From JANQOH01 sp965243325 (GTDB lineage Bacteria > Pseudomonadota > Alphaproteobacteria > UBA7887), in contig CBDEUQ010000003.1 in NCBI GenBank assembly GCA_965243325.1, positions 186,001 to 250,000 of the forward strand: 64,000 nucleotides of DNA, written 5' to 3'. The position numbers and the translations under genes are program-made. The notes under the pieces were generated by a model. The model searched no databases. It saw only the letters and a list, made by a program, of their open reading frames with translations, and was not told the origin of the DNA. How positions within the stretch are numbered: the stretch's first letter is position 1; each line of letters begins with the position of its first letter. Positions 43,210 to 51,910 of the stretch are shown piece by piece.

Positions 43210-44022
43210 TCAGCCCGCGTCGCGCGACGCCGCGTCGGCGACGTACCACGCGCGCCATTCCTCGTATTCCTCCTGCGGCACCACCTTCACCTCGATCGGC
43301 ATGAAGGCGTGGTTGGTGCCGCACAGCTCCGAGCATTGCCCGTAGAAGGTCCCGGTCTGGTCGGCGATGAACCAGATCTCGTTCAGGCGCCCGGGCACCG
43401 CGTCGATCTTGACGCCGAACGCCGGCACCGCCCAGGCATGGATCACGTCGTCGGACGTGACCTGCACCTTGATCACCTTGCCGACCGGCACCACCACCGG
43501 CTCGTCGGTCGTGAGCAGGCGCGGCTGCCCCTCCTCCAGGTCCTCCTCGTCGACCATCATCGACACGAGCTCGATGCCGTCGTCGACGTACTCGTAGTAC
43601 CAGTACCAGCTCGCGCCCGTGGCCTTGATGGTGATGTCGGGCTCGGGGTGCGTTTCCGCGTAGTAGAGCAGGCGGAAGCTGGGAATGGCGATGGCGACGA
43701 GGATGACGACGGGGATGACCGTCCACAGGACCTCGATGGTCGTGTTGTGCGTGGTCTTGCTCGGCGTCGGATTCCGGGACCTGCGGAAGCGGATCATGGC
43801 GTAGCCCATCAGCCCGGTGACGAACAGCGCGATGAGCACGATCAGGACCAGCAGCACGTCGTGAAGATAGACGATCTCCGCCATCACCGTGCTCGCGGGC
43901 TTCGGAAAGTCGATCTGCCACGGTGCCGGCGGGCCGCCGGCGTCCTGCGCCCGGGCGGCGGCCGGGGCCGCGAACGCGGCGATTGCCGCGGCGCACCGCG
44001 TGAGCCTGTCGATCGCCGTCAT
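43210..44022 (-). CDS. ctaC: Cytochrome c oxidase subunit II
   Basis: 270 residues from ATG at 44022, with GGAGTGGG upstream (a GTG four codons earlier is possible). A signal peptide (AAIAAFAAPAAARAQD) and two membrane helices precede the cupredoxin domain. The CuA ligands are in VIHAWAVPAFGVKIDAVPGR (His) and FYGQCSELCGTNHAFMPIEV (two Cys, Glu, His, Met), and the aromatic SWYWYYEYV lies at the cytochrome c docking side. It passes electrons from cytochrome c to subunit I. Heads the oxidase operon, divergent from tldD. Confidence 0.96.
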   Translation of the reverse strand: MTAIDRLTRCAAAIAAFAAPAAARAQDAGGPPAPWQIDFPKPASTVMAEIVYLHDVLLVLIVLIALFVTGLMGYAMIRFRRSRNPTPSKTTHNTTIEVLWTVIPVVILVAIAIPSFRLLYYAETHPEPDITIKATGASWYWYYEYVDDGIELVSMMVDEEDLEEGQPRLLTTDEPVVVPVGKVIKVQVTSDDVIHAWAVPAFGVKIDAVPGRLNEIWFIADQTGTFYGQCSELCGTNHAFMPIEVKVVPQEEYEEWRAWYVADAASRDAG

Positions 44023-44111
44023 GCCGATTCCCACTCCCTTGCCGAGGCCGGCCGCCGGGGCGCGGTTCGCACGGATTCCCCCGCCTCCCCGCTCTTGGCC
44101 GGAGCGCGCGC

Positions 44112-44140
44112 ATATAACCGCGCCGACCGCCGGAAATCAA
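44112..44140 (-). promoter_or_regulatory. Oxidase operon promoter (ctaC)
   Basis: Minus strand: TTGATT (44135-44140), 17-bp spacer, TTATAT (44112-44117); start near 44105 and a leader of about 83 bases to the ctaC ATG. Confidence 0.55.
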
Positions 44141-44168
44141 GGCCGGCCTGCGGGCGCGCGGAGGGCGG

Positions 44169-44197
44169 TTGGAGGCGGCGCGCCGGCGCACTACATT
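44169..44197 (+). promoter_or_regulatory. tldD promoter
   Basis: TTGGAG (44169-44174), 17-bp spacer, TACATT (44192-44197), start near 44204 and a leader of about 36 bases with GGAGGGCGAG before the ATG. It is back to back with the ctaC promoter, with 28 bases between the two -35 hexamers. Confidence 0.5.
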
Positions 44198-44239
44198 GGC
44201 GTCGTACCCCGTCTCGGGGCGACCGGCGGAGGGCGAGCG

Positions 44240-45676
44240 ATGGCCGATCAGGCACGTCTGGACGAGTTGTTCTTCACGCGCACGGGCATGGACCCCGAAC
44301 GGGTCGATTCCCTGGTCGGCGACGCGCTCGACGGCGCCGACGACGGCGAGCTGTATCTCGAATACCGGCAGTCGGAATCGTTCACCTTCGACGACGGCAA
44401 GCTGAAGGCGGCGAGCTTCGACACCGCGCAGGGGTTCGGACTGCGCGCCGTCTCGGGCGAGGCGACCGGCTACGGCCACGCCTCCGAGATCAGCGAGGAC
44501 GCGATCCGGCGCGCCGGCGAGACGGTGAAGGCGGTGCGCACGGGGCAAAGCGGCCGCGCCGACGTGGCGCCGGCCGCCACCAACCAGCGGTTCTACGCGC
44601 CGGACAACCCGCTCGACGCCGTGGCGTTCGCGGACAAGGTGGCCCTGCTGCAGGATATCGACGCCTACGCCAGGGCGGCGGACCCGCGCGTGCGGCAGGT
44701 CATGGCCTCGCTCACGGGGAGCTGGCAGGCGGTGTCGATCCGCCGCGCCGACGGCGCGCGGATCGGTGACATCCGGCCGCTGCTGCGGCTCAACGTCTCG
44801 GTCGTCGCCGAATCGGGCGGCGTCCGCGAGACCGGCGCCTACGGCTCCGGCGGCCGCCACGCCTACGACGTGCTGATGGCGCCGGAGACCTGGCGCGGCC
44901 ACGTCGACGAGGCGTTGCGCCAGGCGCTCGTGCTGCTCGAGGCGAAGCCCGCGCCGGCCGGCGAAATGCCCGTGGTGCTCGGCCCCGGGTGGCCCGGCAT
45001 CCTGCTGCACGAGGCCATCGGCCACGGCCTCGAGGGCGACTTCAACCGCAAGAAGACGAGCGTCTTCGCCGGCCTGATGGGCGAGCGCGTCGGCGCTCCC
45101 GGGGTGACGGTGGTGGACGACGGCACGCTTTCGGAGCGCCGCGGCTCGCTCACCGTCGACGACGAGGGCACGCCGACACAGAGCACGACGCTGATCGAGG
45201 ACGGCGTGCTCGTCGGCTACATGCAGGATCGGCTGAACGCGCGTCTGATGGGAACGCAGTCCACCGGCAACGGGCGGCGTCAGAGCTTCGCCCACCAGCC
45301 CATGCCGCGGATGCGCAACACGGTCATGCAGGCCGGCGACGCCGACCCGGCGGACATCCTCCGCGGCGTGCCCAGCGGGCTCTACGCCGTCAACTTCGGC
45401 GGCGGCCAAGTCGACATCACGTCGGGCAAGTTCGTGTTCTCGGCCTCCGAGGCCTACCGCATCGAGGACGGCAAGGTCGGAGCGCCGGTCAAGGGGGCGA
45501 CGCTGATCGGCACCGGGCACGAGGTGCTGAAGAACGTCCGCGCCATCGGCCACGATCTCGGGCTCGACCCGGGAATCGGCACCTGCGGCAAGAACGGCCA
45601 GGGCGTTCCCGTCGGCGTCGGCCAGCCGACGGTGCTCGTCGACGGCCTCACCGTGGGCGGCACCGAGGCGGCGTGA
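44240..45676 (+). CDS. tldD: Metalloprotease TldD
   Basis: 478 residues from ATG at 44240. The metal-binding motif is GILLHEAIGHGLEGDFNRKKTSVFAG, and the C-terminal GGGQVDITSGKFVFSASEAYRIEDGK and GTCGKNGQGVPVGVGQPTVLVDGLTVGG are family hallmarks. With TldE/PmbA it forms a heterodimeric protease that removes leader peptides and degrades unfolded peptides. The tldE partner is not in the window. Divergent from the oxidase operon, as in many relatives. Confidence 0.96.
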   Translation: MADQARLDELFFTRTGMDPERVDSLVGDALDGADDGELYLEYRQSESFTFDDGKLKAASFDTAQGFGLRAVSGEATGYGHASEISEDAIRRAGETVKAVRTGQSGRADVAPAATNQRFYAPDNPLDAVAFADKVALLQDIDAYARAADPRVRQVMASLTGSWQAVSIRRADGARIGDIRPLLRLNVSVVAESGGVRETGAYGSGGRHAYDVLMAPETWRGHVDEALRQALVLLEAKPAPAGEMPVVLGPGWPGILLHEAIGHGLEGDFNRKKTSVFAGLMGERVGAPGVTVVDDGTLSERRGSLTVDDEGTPTQSTTLIEDGVLVGYMQDRLNARLMGTQSTGNGRRQSFAHQPMPRMRNTVMQAGDADPADILRGVPSGLYAVNFGGGQVDITSGKFVFSASEAYRIEDGKVGAPVKGATLIGTGHEVLKNVRAIGHDLGLDPGIGTCGKNGQGVPVGVGQPTVLVDGLTVGGTEAA

Positions 45677-45694
45677 CGGCCGCCGGACGCTGCG

Positions 45695-46846
45695 TCAGAA
45701 CGCCTCTTCGTAGATCGCCAGCGCGTCGTCGTAGGTGACCTCGCGCGGATTGTTGACGAGCAGCCGCTGCTGCTTCATCGCTTCCTCGGCGAGCATCGGC
45801 AGGTGGTTGTGGCTGATGCCCACCTGGCGCAGGCGGTTCTCGATCCCGAGATCGTTGATGAGCTCCTCGAACCCTTCGATCAGGCGGTCGGCCGGGTTCG
45901 CTTCGGCGGCCGTCAGGGTGGGCATGGCGAGCGGCGCGACCTCGGCGTAGAGGGGGCCGGCCGCCGGCACGTTGAAACGCATGACGTGCGGCAGCACCAG
46001 CGCGTTCGACAGGCCGTGCGCGACGTGGAAATGTCCGCCCACCGGGTAGGCGAGCGCGTGCACCGCGGCGCACGGAGCGTTGGCGAACGCCATGCCCGCC
46101 AGCATCGACCCCAGCAGCATGTCGGCGCGCGCTTCGCCGTCCGCGCCGTCTTCGCAGGCGCGGCGGATGCTGCCGCCGAGAAGCGACAGGGCGCGGCGCG
46201 CCAGCACGTCCGACACCGGGTTCTTCCTGTGCTTCGTCGTGTACGCCTCGAGCGCGTGCACCATGGCGTCGATGCCCGTCGCCGCGGTGACGTGCCGCGG
46301 CAGGCCGAAGGTGAGCTCGGCATCGAGAATCGCGTAGTCGGCGTAGAGGATCGGTGACACCACCCCCATCTTCGTGGTCGCGCCGGTGGTGACGATGGCG
46401 ATCGGAGTCATTTCCGATCCCGTCCCCGCGGTGGTCGGGATCTGGATCAGCGGCAGGCGGCCGCCGCGCGCGTTGCCGACTCCGTAGGCTTCGCCCAGCG
46501 GCTGGTCGGAACGGGCAAGGAATGCGGCCAGCTTGGCCACGTCCATGGAGCTGCCGCCGCCGAACCCGACCACCCCGTCGACGCCCGCCTCGCGCGCCAG
46601 TGCCGCCGCCGCCAGCACCGTCGCCTCGCGCGGATCCGCCTCCACGTCGGTGAAGGCGACCGCGTCGACGCCGGCGTCGGCGAGGCTCCCCTCGGCCGCG
46701 GCCGCGAGGCCGAGCGCGGCGATGCCCGGGTCGGTCACCAGCATGATGCGGCCGATGCCGAGCCCGCGCGCCACCTCGCCGAGGCGCGCCGAGGCGCCGA
46801 GCTCGGACAGAAAGGACCGGACCGTGTGAAACTCGAAACCCGTCAT
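45695..46846 (-). CDS. Iron-containing alcohol dehydrogenase
   Basis: 383 residues from ATG at 46846, GGAGG upstream. NAD-binding GVVGFGGGSSMDVAKL and PTTAGTGSEMTPIAIVTT are followed by the iron ligands: Asp in ATGIDAMVHALEAY and His residues in AAVHALAYPVGGHFHVAHGLSNALVLP. Group III ADH of the FucO/maleylacetate reductase-type superfamily; the substrate cannot be read. It overlaps the MaoC stop by 4 bases and ends the five-gene operon. It would reduce an aldehyde or oxidise a hydroxy compound produced by its neighbours. Confidence 0.92.
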   Translation of the reverse strand: MTGFEFHTVRSFLSELGASARLGEVARGLGIGRIMLVTDPGIAALGLAAAAEGSLADAGVDAVAFTDVEADPREATVLAAAALAREAGVDGVVGFGGGSSMDVAKLAAFLARSDQPLGEAYGVGNARGGRLPLIQIPTTAGTGSEMTPIAIVTTGATTKMGVVSPILYADYAILDAELTFGLPRHVTAATGIDAMVHALEAYTTKHRKNPVSDVLARRALSLLGGSIRRACEDGADGEARADMLLGSMLAGMAFANAPCAAVHALAYPVGGHFHVAHGLSNALVLPHVMRFNVPAAGPLYAEVAPLAMPTLTAAEANPADRLIEGFEELINDLGIENRLRQVGISHNHLPMLAEEAMKQQRLLVNNPREVTYDDALAIYEEAF

Positions 46847-47301
46847 TCGCCATCCTCCGCCGCCGGCGCGTCCGGCACCCACTTCAGAATATGCCGGCCG
46901 ACCGCCACTGTCTCGCCGCGCTGATTGGCGACGGTGACGTCCGCCAAGCTGCGCCGCCGCGCCGCGTCCACCTCGGCGACCCGGTAGACAACCTCCACCG
47001 TGTCGCCGACGAAGACCGGGCCGGTGAAGCGCACCCGGTCGTAGCCCAGCGACACCGCGGTCTCGCTGCCGTGCCGGCTGCCCGATTTCTCGATCATCAT
47101 CGTCGACGTCGTCGACATGAAGCCGACGAGCAGCGCGCCATGGGCGACGCGACGGCCGTACGACGAGCGCTTCATGTACTCCTCGTCGACGTGATTGACC
47201 GAGAAATCGCCCGTGATTCCCGCGAACATGTAGATGTCCGTTTCGCCGACGGTCTTGGAAAACCGCACTTCGTCGCCGACGGCGACGTGAAACGCGCTCA
47301 T
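46843..47301 (-). CDS. MaoC-like (R)-specific enoyl-CoA hydratase
   Basis: 152 residues from ATG at 47301, overlapping the CoA-transferase stop. Single hot-dog domain: the hydratase pair is Asp/His in MFAGITGDFSVNHVDEEYMK, with YGRRVAHGALLVGFMSTT and YDRVRFTGPVFVGDTVEVVYRVAEV. It hydrates an enoyl-CoA, releasing or adding water at C3. Position after a CaiB-type CoA transferase suggests that the CoA ester formed there is its substrate. Confidence 0.9.
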   Translation of the reverse strand: MSAFHVAVGDEVRFSKTVGETDIYMFAGITGDFSVNHVDEEYMKRSSYGRRVAHGALLVGFMSTTSTMMIEKSGSRHGSETAVSLGYDRVRFTGPVFVGDTVEVVYRVAEVDAARRRSLADVTVANQRGETVAVGRHILKWVPDAPAAEDGE

Positions 47302-48500
47302 CCCCCCTCTCCCTTCGCACCGTCGCGCACGACGCCGGCGGCGATCAGCGCCTCGACTTCGCCCTCGTCGTAGCCGGCTTCGGCGAGGATGGCGGCGGAC
47401 TGCGCGCCGATCGGCTGCGGCGCGAGCCGCACGCCGGGCCGCGCGCCGTCGTAGCGCACCGGGTGCGCAAGCAGGGTGAGCGGCGCGCCGCCGTCGGTCT
47501 CGGCGCCGACGAACGATCCGTTGTGCCGCACCTGTGGATCCGCCATCACCGCCTCGTAGTCGTTCACCGGCGCGAACCACAGGCGCTCGCGCTGCAGGCG
47601 CGCGGCCAGCGCGTCGGTGTCGAGACCGGCGACCGCGGCCTGGATCTCCGCCGCGATCTCGCCGTTCCGGGCGAAGCTCTCCGCCTGGCTCACTGCCGCG
47701 AGCTGGGGCAGGTCGAGCGCCCGCGCCAGCGCGTCCATCGGCCCGAGCGAGATCGCCATGTGACCGTCGGCGGTCCGGTAGACGCCGTACGGAGCGGGAA
47801 AGTACCAGCCCGCGATCGGCGCCGGCGGACGCGTCTCAAGCGGCGGCCCGTTGGCGAAGCAGACGAGCGATTCCATTTGCAGGTCGAGCGCCGCCGACAG
47901 CAGATCGATGTCGACGCGGCACCCCTCGCCCGTGCGCTCGCGCCGGAACAGGGCGGCGACGATCGCCATCGCGAGGAGCGCGGCGCCGTGATGGTCGGCG
48001 GCGGACACGCCGACCGGCACCGGCGCGCCGCCGCGCGCGCCGGTGATGTGCGCGAGGCCCGACAGCGCCTGAATCACCAGATCCTGGCCCGGGCGGTCGC
48101 GGTAGGGACCGTCGGGGCCGAAGCCCGACGCCGCGGCGTAGACGATGTCCGGCTTGATCGCGCGCGCGGCGTCATAGCCGAAGCCGAGCTTGTCGGCGAC
48201 GCCCGGCCGGAAGTTCTCGCACAGCACGTCGGCACGGGCGATGAGCCGGCAGAGGACCGCCGCCGACTCGGGCGCCTTGAGGTCGATCGCCAGCGACCGC
48301 TTGTTGCGGTTGGCGCACACCTGCAGCATCGTCTCGCCGTCGACGCGGCGGTCGGCGCCGCCCCACTTGCGCTGGAATGCGCCGTCCACCGGCTCGACCG
48401 CGATCACGTCGGCGCCGAGGTCGCCGAGCGCCTGCATCGCCATCGGCCCGAGCAGGAAGTGGTTGAAGCTGAGGACGCGGACGCCGTCGAGCATGGGCAT
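47298..48500 (-). CDS. CaiB/BaiF family type III CoA-transferase
   Basis: 400 residues from ATG at 48500, which has GGAG six bases upstream; a second ATG two codons on is possible. Markers: LLGPMAMQALGDLGADVIAVEPVDG, NRNKRSLAIDLKAPE, a catalytic Asp in RDRPGQDLVIQALSGL, and FRRERTGEGCRVDIDLLSAALDLQ. It moves CoA between carboxylic acids. Coupled on the 3' side to maoC (overlap) and 14 bases after the reductase gene, it should activate the acid used by this pathway. Confidence 0.92.
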   Translation of the reverse strand: MPMLDGVRVLSFNHFLLGPMAMQALGDLGADVIAVEPVDGAFQRKWGGADRRVDGETMLQVCANRNKRSLAIDLKAPESAAVLCRLIARADVLCENFRPGVADKLGFGYDAARAIKPDIVYAAASGFGPDGPYRDRPGQDLVIQALSGLAHITGARGGAPVPVGVSAADHHGAALLAMAIVAALFRRERTGEGCRVDIDLLSAALDLQMESLVCFANGPPLETRPPAPIAGWYFPAPYGVYRTADGHMAISLGPMDALARALDLPQLAAVSQAESFARNGEIAAEIQAAVAGLDTDALAARLQRERLWFAPVNDYEAVMADPQVRHNGSFVGAETDGGAPLTLLAHPVRYDGARPGVRLAPQPIGAQSAAILAEAGYDEGEVEALIAAGVVRDGAKGEGG

Positions 48501-48514
48501 GGTCCGCTCCGCCG

Positions 48515-49411
48515 TCAGACCGGGTCGCCGCGGTAGAGCATGGCCACCGCCGTGCCGTCCGCGTCCCCGTGTCCGCGCTGCGCCATCAGGCGGTTGAGTT
48601 CCACAGCCGTCGCGGTCATCGGCATGGCCGACGCCGTCTCGCGCGCGAGATCGGCGACCGTATCGAGATCCTTGAGCATGGTCCGTATGTGGGACTCGAC
48701 GAAGAAGTCGCGGGCCGCCATCTTCGGAAAGAACTGTTGCAGCAGCAGCGAATCCGCCCGGCCGCCGGCGAGAGCGTCGGGAACGCGCGCGGTGTCGATT
48801 CCGGCGCGCAGCGCGAGTCCGGCCGCCTCCGCGAGCACGGCGATGCCGCAACCGACGATCGTCTGGTTGATCAGCTTCGTCGTCTGTCCGGCGCCCACCG
48901 GCCCCATGTGCGTGAAACGCTGCGCCAGATGCGAGACCACCGGCCGGACCCGTTCCACGTCCGCCGCGGCGCCTCCCGCCATGACCGTCAGCCGCCCGCT
49001 CTCGGAACCGGCGACGCCGCCGGAGACCGGTGCGTCGACCCAGCCCATGCCGCAATCGGCATGCAACCGGGGCGCCATCGCGCGGCACGCGTCGGGCCGG
49101 ATCGACGACATGTCGACGAGCAGCTTGTCGGCCGCGCCGCCCTCTGCGATGCCGCCGCCGCCGAAGACCACGGACTCGACCGCCGCCGTGTCCGAAAGGC
49201 AGGTGAAGACGATGTCCGAGGCACGGGCCACGTCGGCGGCGCTCGCCGCCTCTGCCGCGCCGCGCGCCGCGAGAGGCGCGAGCTTGGCCGGCGTCCGCCC
49301 CCAGATCGAGAGCGGATACCCGGCGTCGAGCAGCCGCGCCGCCATCGGCGCGCCCATCAGGCCGAGGCCGACGTAGCCGAGACGCGGCCGAGCCGCCGCC
49401 GCGTCAGCCAT
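48515..49411 (-). CDS. NAD(P)-dependent beta-hydroxyacid dehydrogenase (HIBADH family)
   Basis: 298 residues from ATG at 49411. N-terminal Rossmann RLGYVGLGLMGAPMAARLLDAGYPLSIWGRT; substrate loop VDAPVSGGVAGSESGRLTVMAGG; the catalytic Lys in GAGQTTKLINQTIVGCGIAVLAEA. Family members reduce tartronate semialdehyde or oxidise 3-hydroxyisobutyrate and related acids. It overlaps the 107-aa gene stop by 8 bases. Along with the CoA enzymes it probably handles a branched or hydroxy acid. Confidence 0.92.
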   Translation of the reverse strand: MADAAAARPRLGYVGLGLMGAPMAARLLDAGYPLSIWGRTPAKLAPLAARGAAEAASAADVARASDIVFTCLSDTAAVESVVFGGGGIAEGGAADKLLVDMSSIRPDACRAMAPRLHADCGMGWVDAPVSGGVAGSESGRLTVMAGGAAADVERVRPVVSHLAQRFTHMGPVGAGQTTKLINQTIVGCGIAVLAEAAGLALRAGIDTARVPDALAGGRADSLLLQQFFPKMAARDFFVESHIRTMLKDLDTVADLARETASAMPMTATAVELNRLMAQRGHGDADGTAVAMLYRGDPV

Positions 49412-49727
49412 CGGCCTTCGCCCTCATGGCGCGCGCCGTGGGCAGGAAGTCGTAGCCGACGTGGGTTTCGCAGGCGAACGTGCCGTAGGCGCCCGATTCG
49501 AGCGCGCCGTTGATCGCGCGCAGCTTGTCCGGCGGCGCGGCAAGGGTGACGACGTGGCCGAAGCTCATGAGCTGGACCCAGCTCTTCACCTCGACGCCCG
49601 CCGGCGGGAAGTCCCGGAAGAAGCCGTTCCCGGTCAGCGCCGCGATCATCTCCTTGAGCGTCAGCCGCTGCGTGTCCTTGAGAAAGATCGTCAGCATCAC
49701 CCGGGTGTCCGAGTCGCCGTTCGCCAT
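49404..49727 (-). CDS. Conserved small protein of unknown function heading the CaiB/MaoC operon
   Basis: 107 residues from ATG at 49727, chosen for the AGGGGAG site nine bases upstream; the frame extends further without homology. No signal or membrane segment. The sequence reads like a small alpha/beta ferredoxin-like fold: VMLTIFLKDTQRLTLKEMIAALTGNGFF, VEVKSWVQLMSFGHVVTLAAPPDKLRAINGALE, SGAYGTFACETHVGYDFLPTARAMRAK. Such folds occur in muconolactone-isomerase-like or dimeric barrel proteins, but I cannot name it. First gene after the promoter and overlapping the reductase gene by 8 bases, so it is probably part of the same catabolic function. Confidence 0.75.
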   Translation of the reverse strand: MANGDSDTRVMLTIFLKDTQRLTLKEMIAALTGNGFFRDFPPAGVEVKSWVQLMSFGHVVTLAAPPDKLRAINGALESGAYGTFACETHVGYDFLPTARAMRAKADG

Positions 49728-49763
49728 GCGCCGCTCCCCTGTCCGCCGACTGCGCCGTGCGGC

Positions 49764-49793
49764 AAAGTATCGGCGGCGCGGCCCCGGGATCAA
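49764..49793 (-). promoter_or_regulatory. Promoter of the five-gene CoA operon
   Basis: Minus strand: TTGATC (49788-49793), 18-bp spacer, TACTTT (49764-49769); start near 49757 and a leader of about 29 bases to the 107-aa ORF. Confidence 0.55.
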
Positions 49794-49843
49794 CCGCCGT
49801 CGGCGGGCAGGGCCCCGCCCGGCGAGGCGCGCGCCGGCCGACC

Positions 49844-49873
49844 TTGGCCGCGGCGGGCGGGCGCGTCTATGGT
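49844..49873 (+). promoter_or_regulatory. Promoter of the aminopeptidase P gene
   Basis: TTGGCC (49844-49849), 18-bp spacer, TATGGT (49868-49873); start near 49880 and a leader of about 27 bases containing CCGGAG. It is divergent from the CoA operon promoter, 50 bases away. Confidence 0.5.
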
Positions 49874-49906
49874 GCGGTCGCTCTTCGCCCGTCCCGGAGT
49901 CCCCGC

Positions 49907-51910
49907 ATGACCGTCCCCGCCGATACCGCCGGCCTCGCGGCGGCGCTCGCGCAAGCCGGCGCGCCGATCGCGCCGCAGGCGCTCGAGGACTTCCTGCGCG
50001 GCGTCGCGGCGGCCCCGCAAGGGCACGACCCGGATGCCTGGATGTCGCTGCTCGTGCCGGCGGCCGACAGCGGCCTGCGCAGCGCTCTGCGTCGCGCGCT
50101 CGCGGCCGTGCGGACGCCGCCGGCCGCCGTCGATTCGACGCCGCCGCTCGAGCGCCTGCGCCGCGAGCTCTCGCGCCGCGGCCTCGATGGATTCGTCGTG
50201 CCGCGCGCCGACGAGCACCAGGGCGAGTTCGTGCCGCGCCGGGCCGAGCGTCTCGCCTGGATCAGCGGCTTCACCGGCTCGGCCGGCACCGCGATCGTCC
50301 TCGCCGACCGGGCGGCGCTGTTCGTCGACGGCCGCTACACCCTGCAGGCGGCGCAGGAAGCCGCCGACGGGTTCGAGACGGTGCCGCTCGCCGAACGGCG
50401 CCCGGACGCGTGGATCGCGGCGACGCTCGGCGCGGGCGCCGTGCTCGGCTACGACCCCAGGCTGCACACGCGGGCGCAGCGGAAGGCGCTCGCCGACGCC
50501 TGCGGGCGCGCCGGCGGCACGCTCGCGGCGGTCGACGACAACCCGGTCGACGCGGTGTGGGACCGCCAGCCGCCGCCGCCGGTCGCGCCGGTGACGGCGC
50601 ACGAGGAGCGTCACGCGGGCCGCGCCGCCGCCGACAAGCGCGCCGAACTCGCCGACGGCCTGGCGAAGGAGGGGCTCGCCGCGGCGGTCGTCACCCTGCC
50701 CGACTCGATCGCCTGGCTGCTCAATCTGCGCGGCGGCGACGTCGCCTACACGCCACTGCCGCTCTCGTTTGCCGTCGCGCACGCCGACGCCACCGTCGAT
50801 CTGTTCGTCGATCGGCGCAAGCTCGCACCCGGCCTCGCCTCGCATCTCGGCAACGGCGTGCGCGTGCACGAACCCGCGCGCTTCGAGGCGGCGCTCGGGG
50901 CGCTGACGGGGCGCGTCGCCGCCGATCCGGACAGCGCGGCGGAGCATGTGTTCCGCGCGCTGGAGGCGGGAGCGGCGGAGATCGTCGAGCGCGCCTGCCC
51001 CTGCGTGCTGCCGAAAGCGGTCAAGAATGCGGTGGAGCTCGACGGCGCGCGCGCCGCGCACCGGCGCGACGGGGCGGCGCTGGTGCGGTTCCTGTGCTGG
51101 CTCGACGATGTGGCCGGCTCCGGCACGGTGACCGAGACGGCCGCCGCCGACTACCTCGAGGCGCGGCGGCGGGAGAACGAGAACTTTCGCGGCCTGAGCT
51201 TCCCGACCATCTCCGGCGCCGGCCCCAACGGCGCCATCGTCCACTACCGCGTCAGCGCGGAAAGCGACCGGGCGCTGGAACCCGGATCGCTCTATCTCGT
51301 GGACTCGGGTGCCCAGTACGCCGACGGCACGACCGACGTGACGCGCACGGTCGCCGTCGGCGCGCCGACGGCCGAGATGCGGGAGCGCTTCACCCGCGTG
51401 CTGAAAGGGCACATCGCGCTGGCCACGGCGCGCTACCCCGCCGGCACGACGGGGGCGCAGCTCGACACGCTGGCGCGTACCGCGCTGTGGCAAGCCGGTC
51501 TCGACTACGAGCACGGCACCGGCCACGGCGTCGGCAGCTATCTCGGCGTTCACGAGGGCCCGCACCGCATATCCAGGGCCGGCGCGAACGTCCCGCTGCA
51601 GCCGGGAATGATCGTTTCGAACGAGCCCGGATACTACAAGGCGGGCGCGTACGGGATTCGCATCGAGAACCTCGTCGCCGTCGTCCCGCTCGGGTGCCCG
51701 CCGGGCGGCGAGCGAACGCTCCTCGGCTTCGAGACGCTGACTCTCGCGCCTGTCGACCGCCGCCTCGTCGACCTGTCGCTGCTTTCGGCAGACGAGCGCG
51801 CGTGGCTCGACGCCTACCACGCACGCGTCGCCGCGTCGCTCGCGCCCGCGCTGGAGCCCGCGGTCGCGTCGTGGCTTCGCGCCGCCTGCGCTCCGATCGC
51901 CGCGCCGTAG
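49907..51910 (+). CDS. Xaa-Pro aminopeptidase (M24B family)
   Basis: 667 residues from ATG at 49907. The large form has two creatinase N-like domains (LERLRRELSRRGLDGFVVPRADEHQGEF to about 240, then a second) and a C-terminal pita-bread domain. Metal ligands: Asp in YLVDSGAQYADGTTDVTRT (two Asp), His in EHGTGHGVGSYLGVHEGP, Glu in IVSNEPGYYKAGAYGIRIENLV. It removes N-terminal residues before proline, using Mn or Co. The C-terminal DLSLLSADERAWLDAYHARV is the usual closing helix. Ends one base before the convergent DUF1499 gene stop. Confidence 0.93.
   Translation: MTVPADTAGLAAALAQAGAPIAPQALEDFLRGVAAAPQGHDPDAWMSLLVPAADSGLRSALRRALAAVRTPPAAVDSTPPLERLRRELSRRGLDGFVVPRADEHQGEFVPRRAERLAWISGFTGSAGTAIVLADRAALFVDGRYTLQAAQEAADGFETVPLAERRPDAWIAATLGAGAVLGYDPRLHTRAQRKALADACGRAGGTLAAVDDNPVDAVWDRQPPPPVAPVTAHEERHAGRAAADKRAELADGLAKEGLAAAVVTLPDSIAWLLNLRGGDVAYTPLPLSFAVAHADATVDLFVDRRKLAPGLASHLGNGVRVHEPARFEAALGALTGRVAADPDSAAEHVFRALEAGAAEIVERACPCVLPKAVKNAVELDGARAAHRRDGAALVRFLCWLDDVAGSGTVTETAAADYLEARRRENENFRGLSFPTISGAGPNGAIVHYRVSAESDRALEPGSLYLVDSGAQYADGTTDVTRTVAVGAPTAEMRERFTRVLKGHIALATARYPAGTTGAQLDTLARTALWQAGLDYEHGTGHGVGSYLGVHEGPHRISRAGANVPLQPGMIVSNEPGYYKAGAYGIRIENLVAVVPLGCPPGGERTLLGFETLTLAPVDRRLVDLSLLSADERAWLDAYHARVAASLAPALEPAVASWLRAACAPIAAP

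Noticed and set aside
41588..45553. A 1321-residue open frame covering ctaD and running antisense through tldD
   Set aside because: Only the ctaD portion (from 43192) has homology; the rest is a GC-driven shadow.
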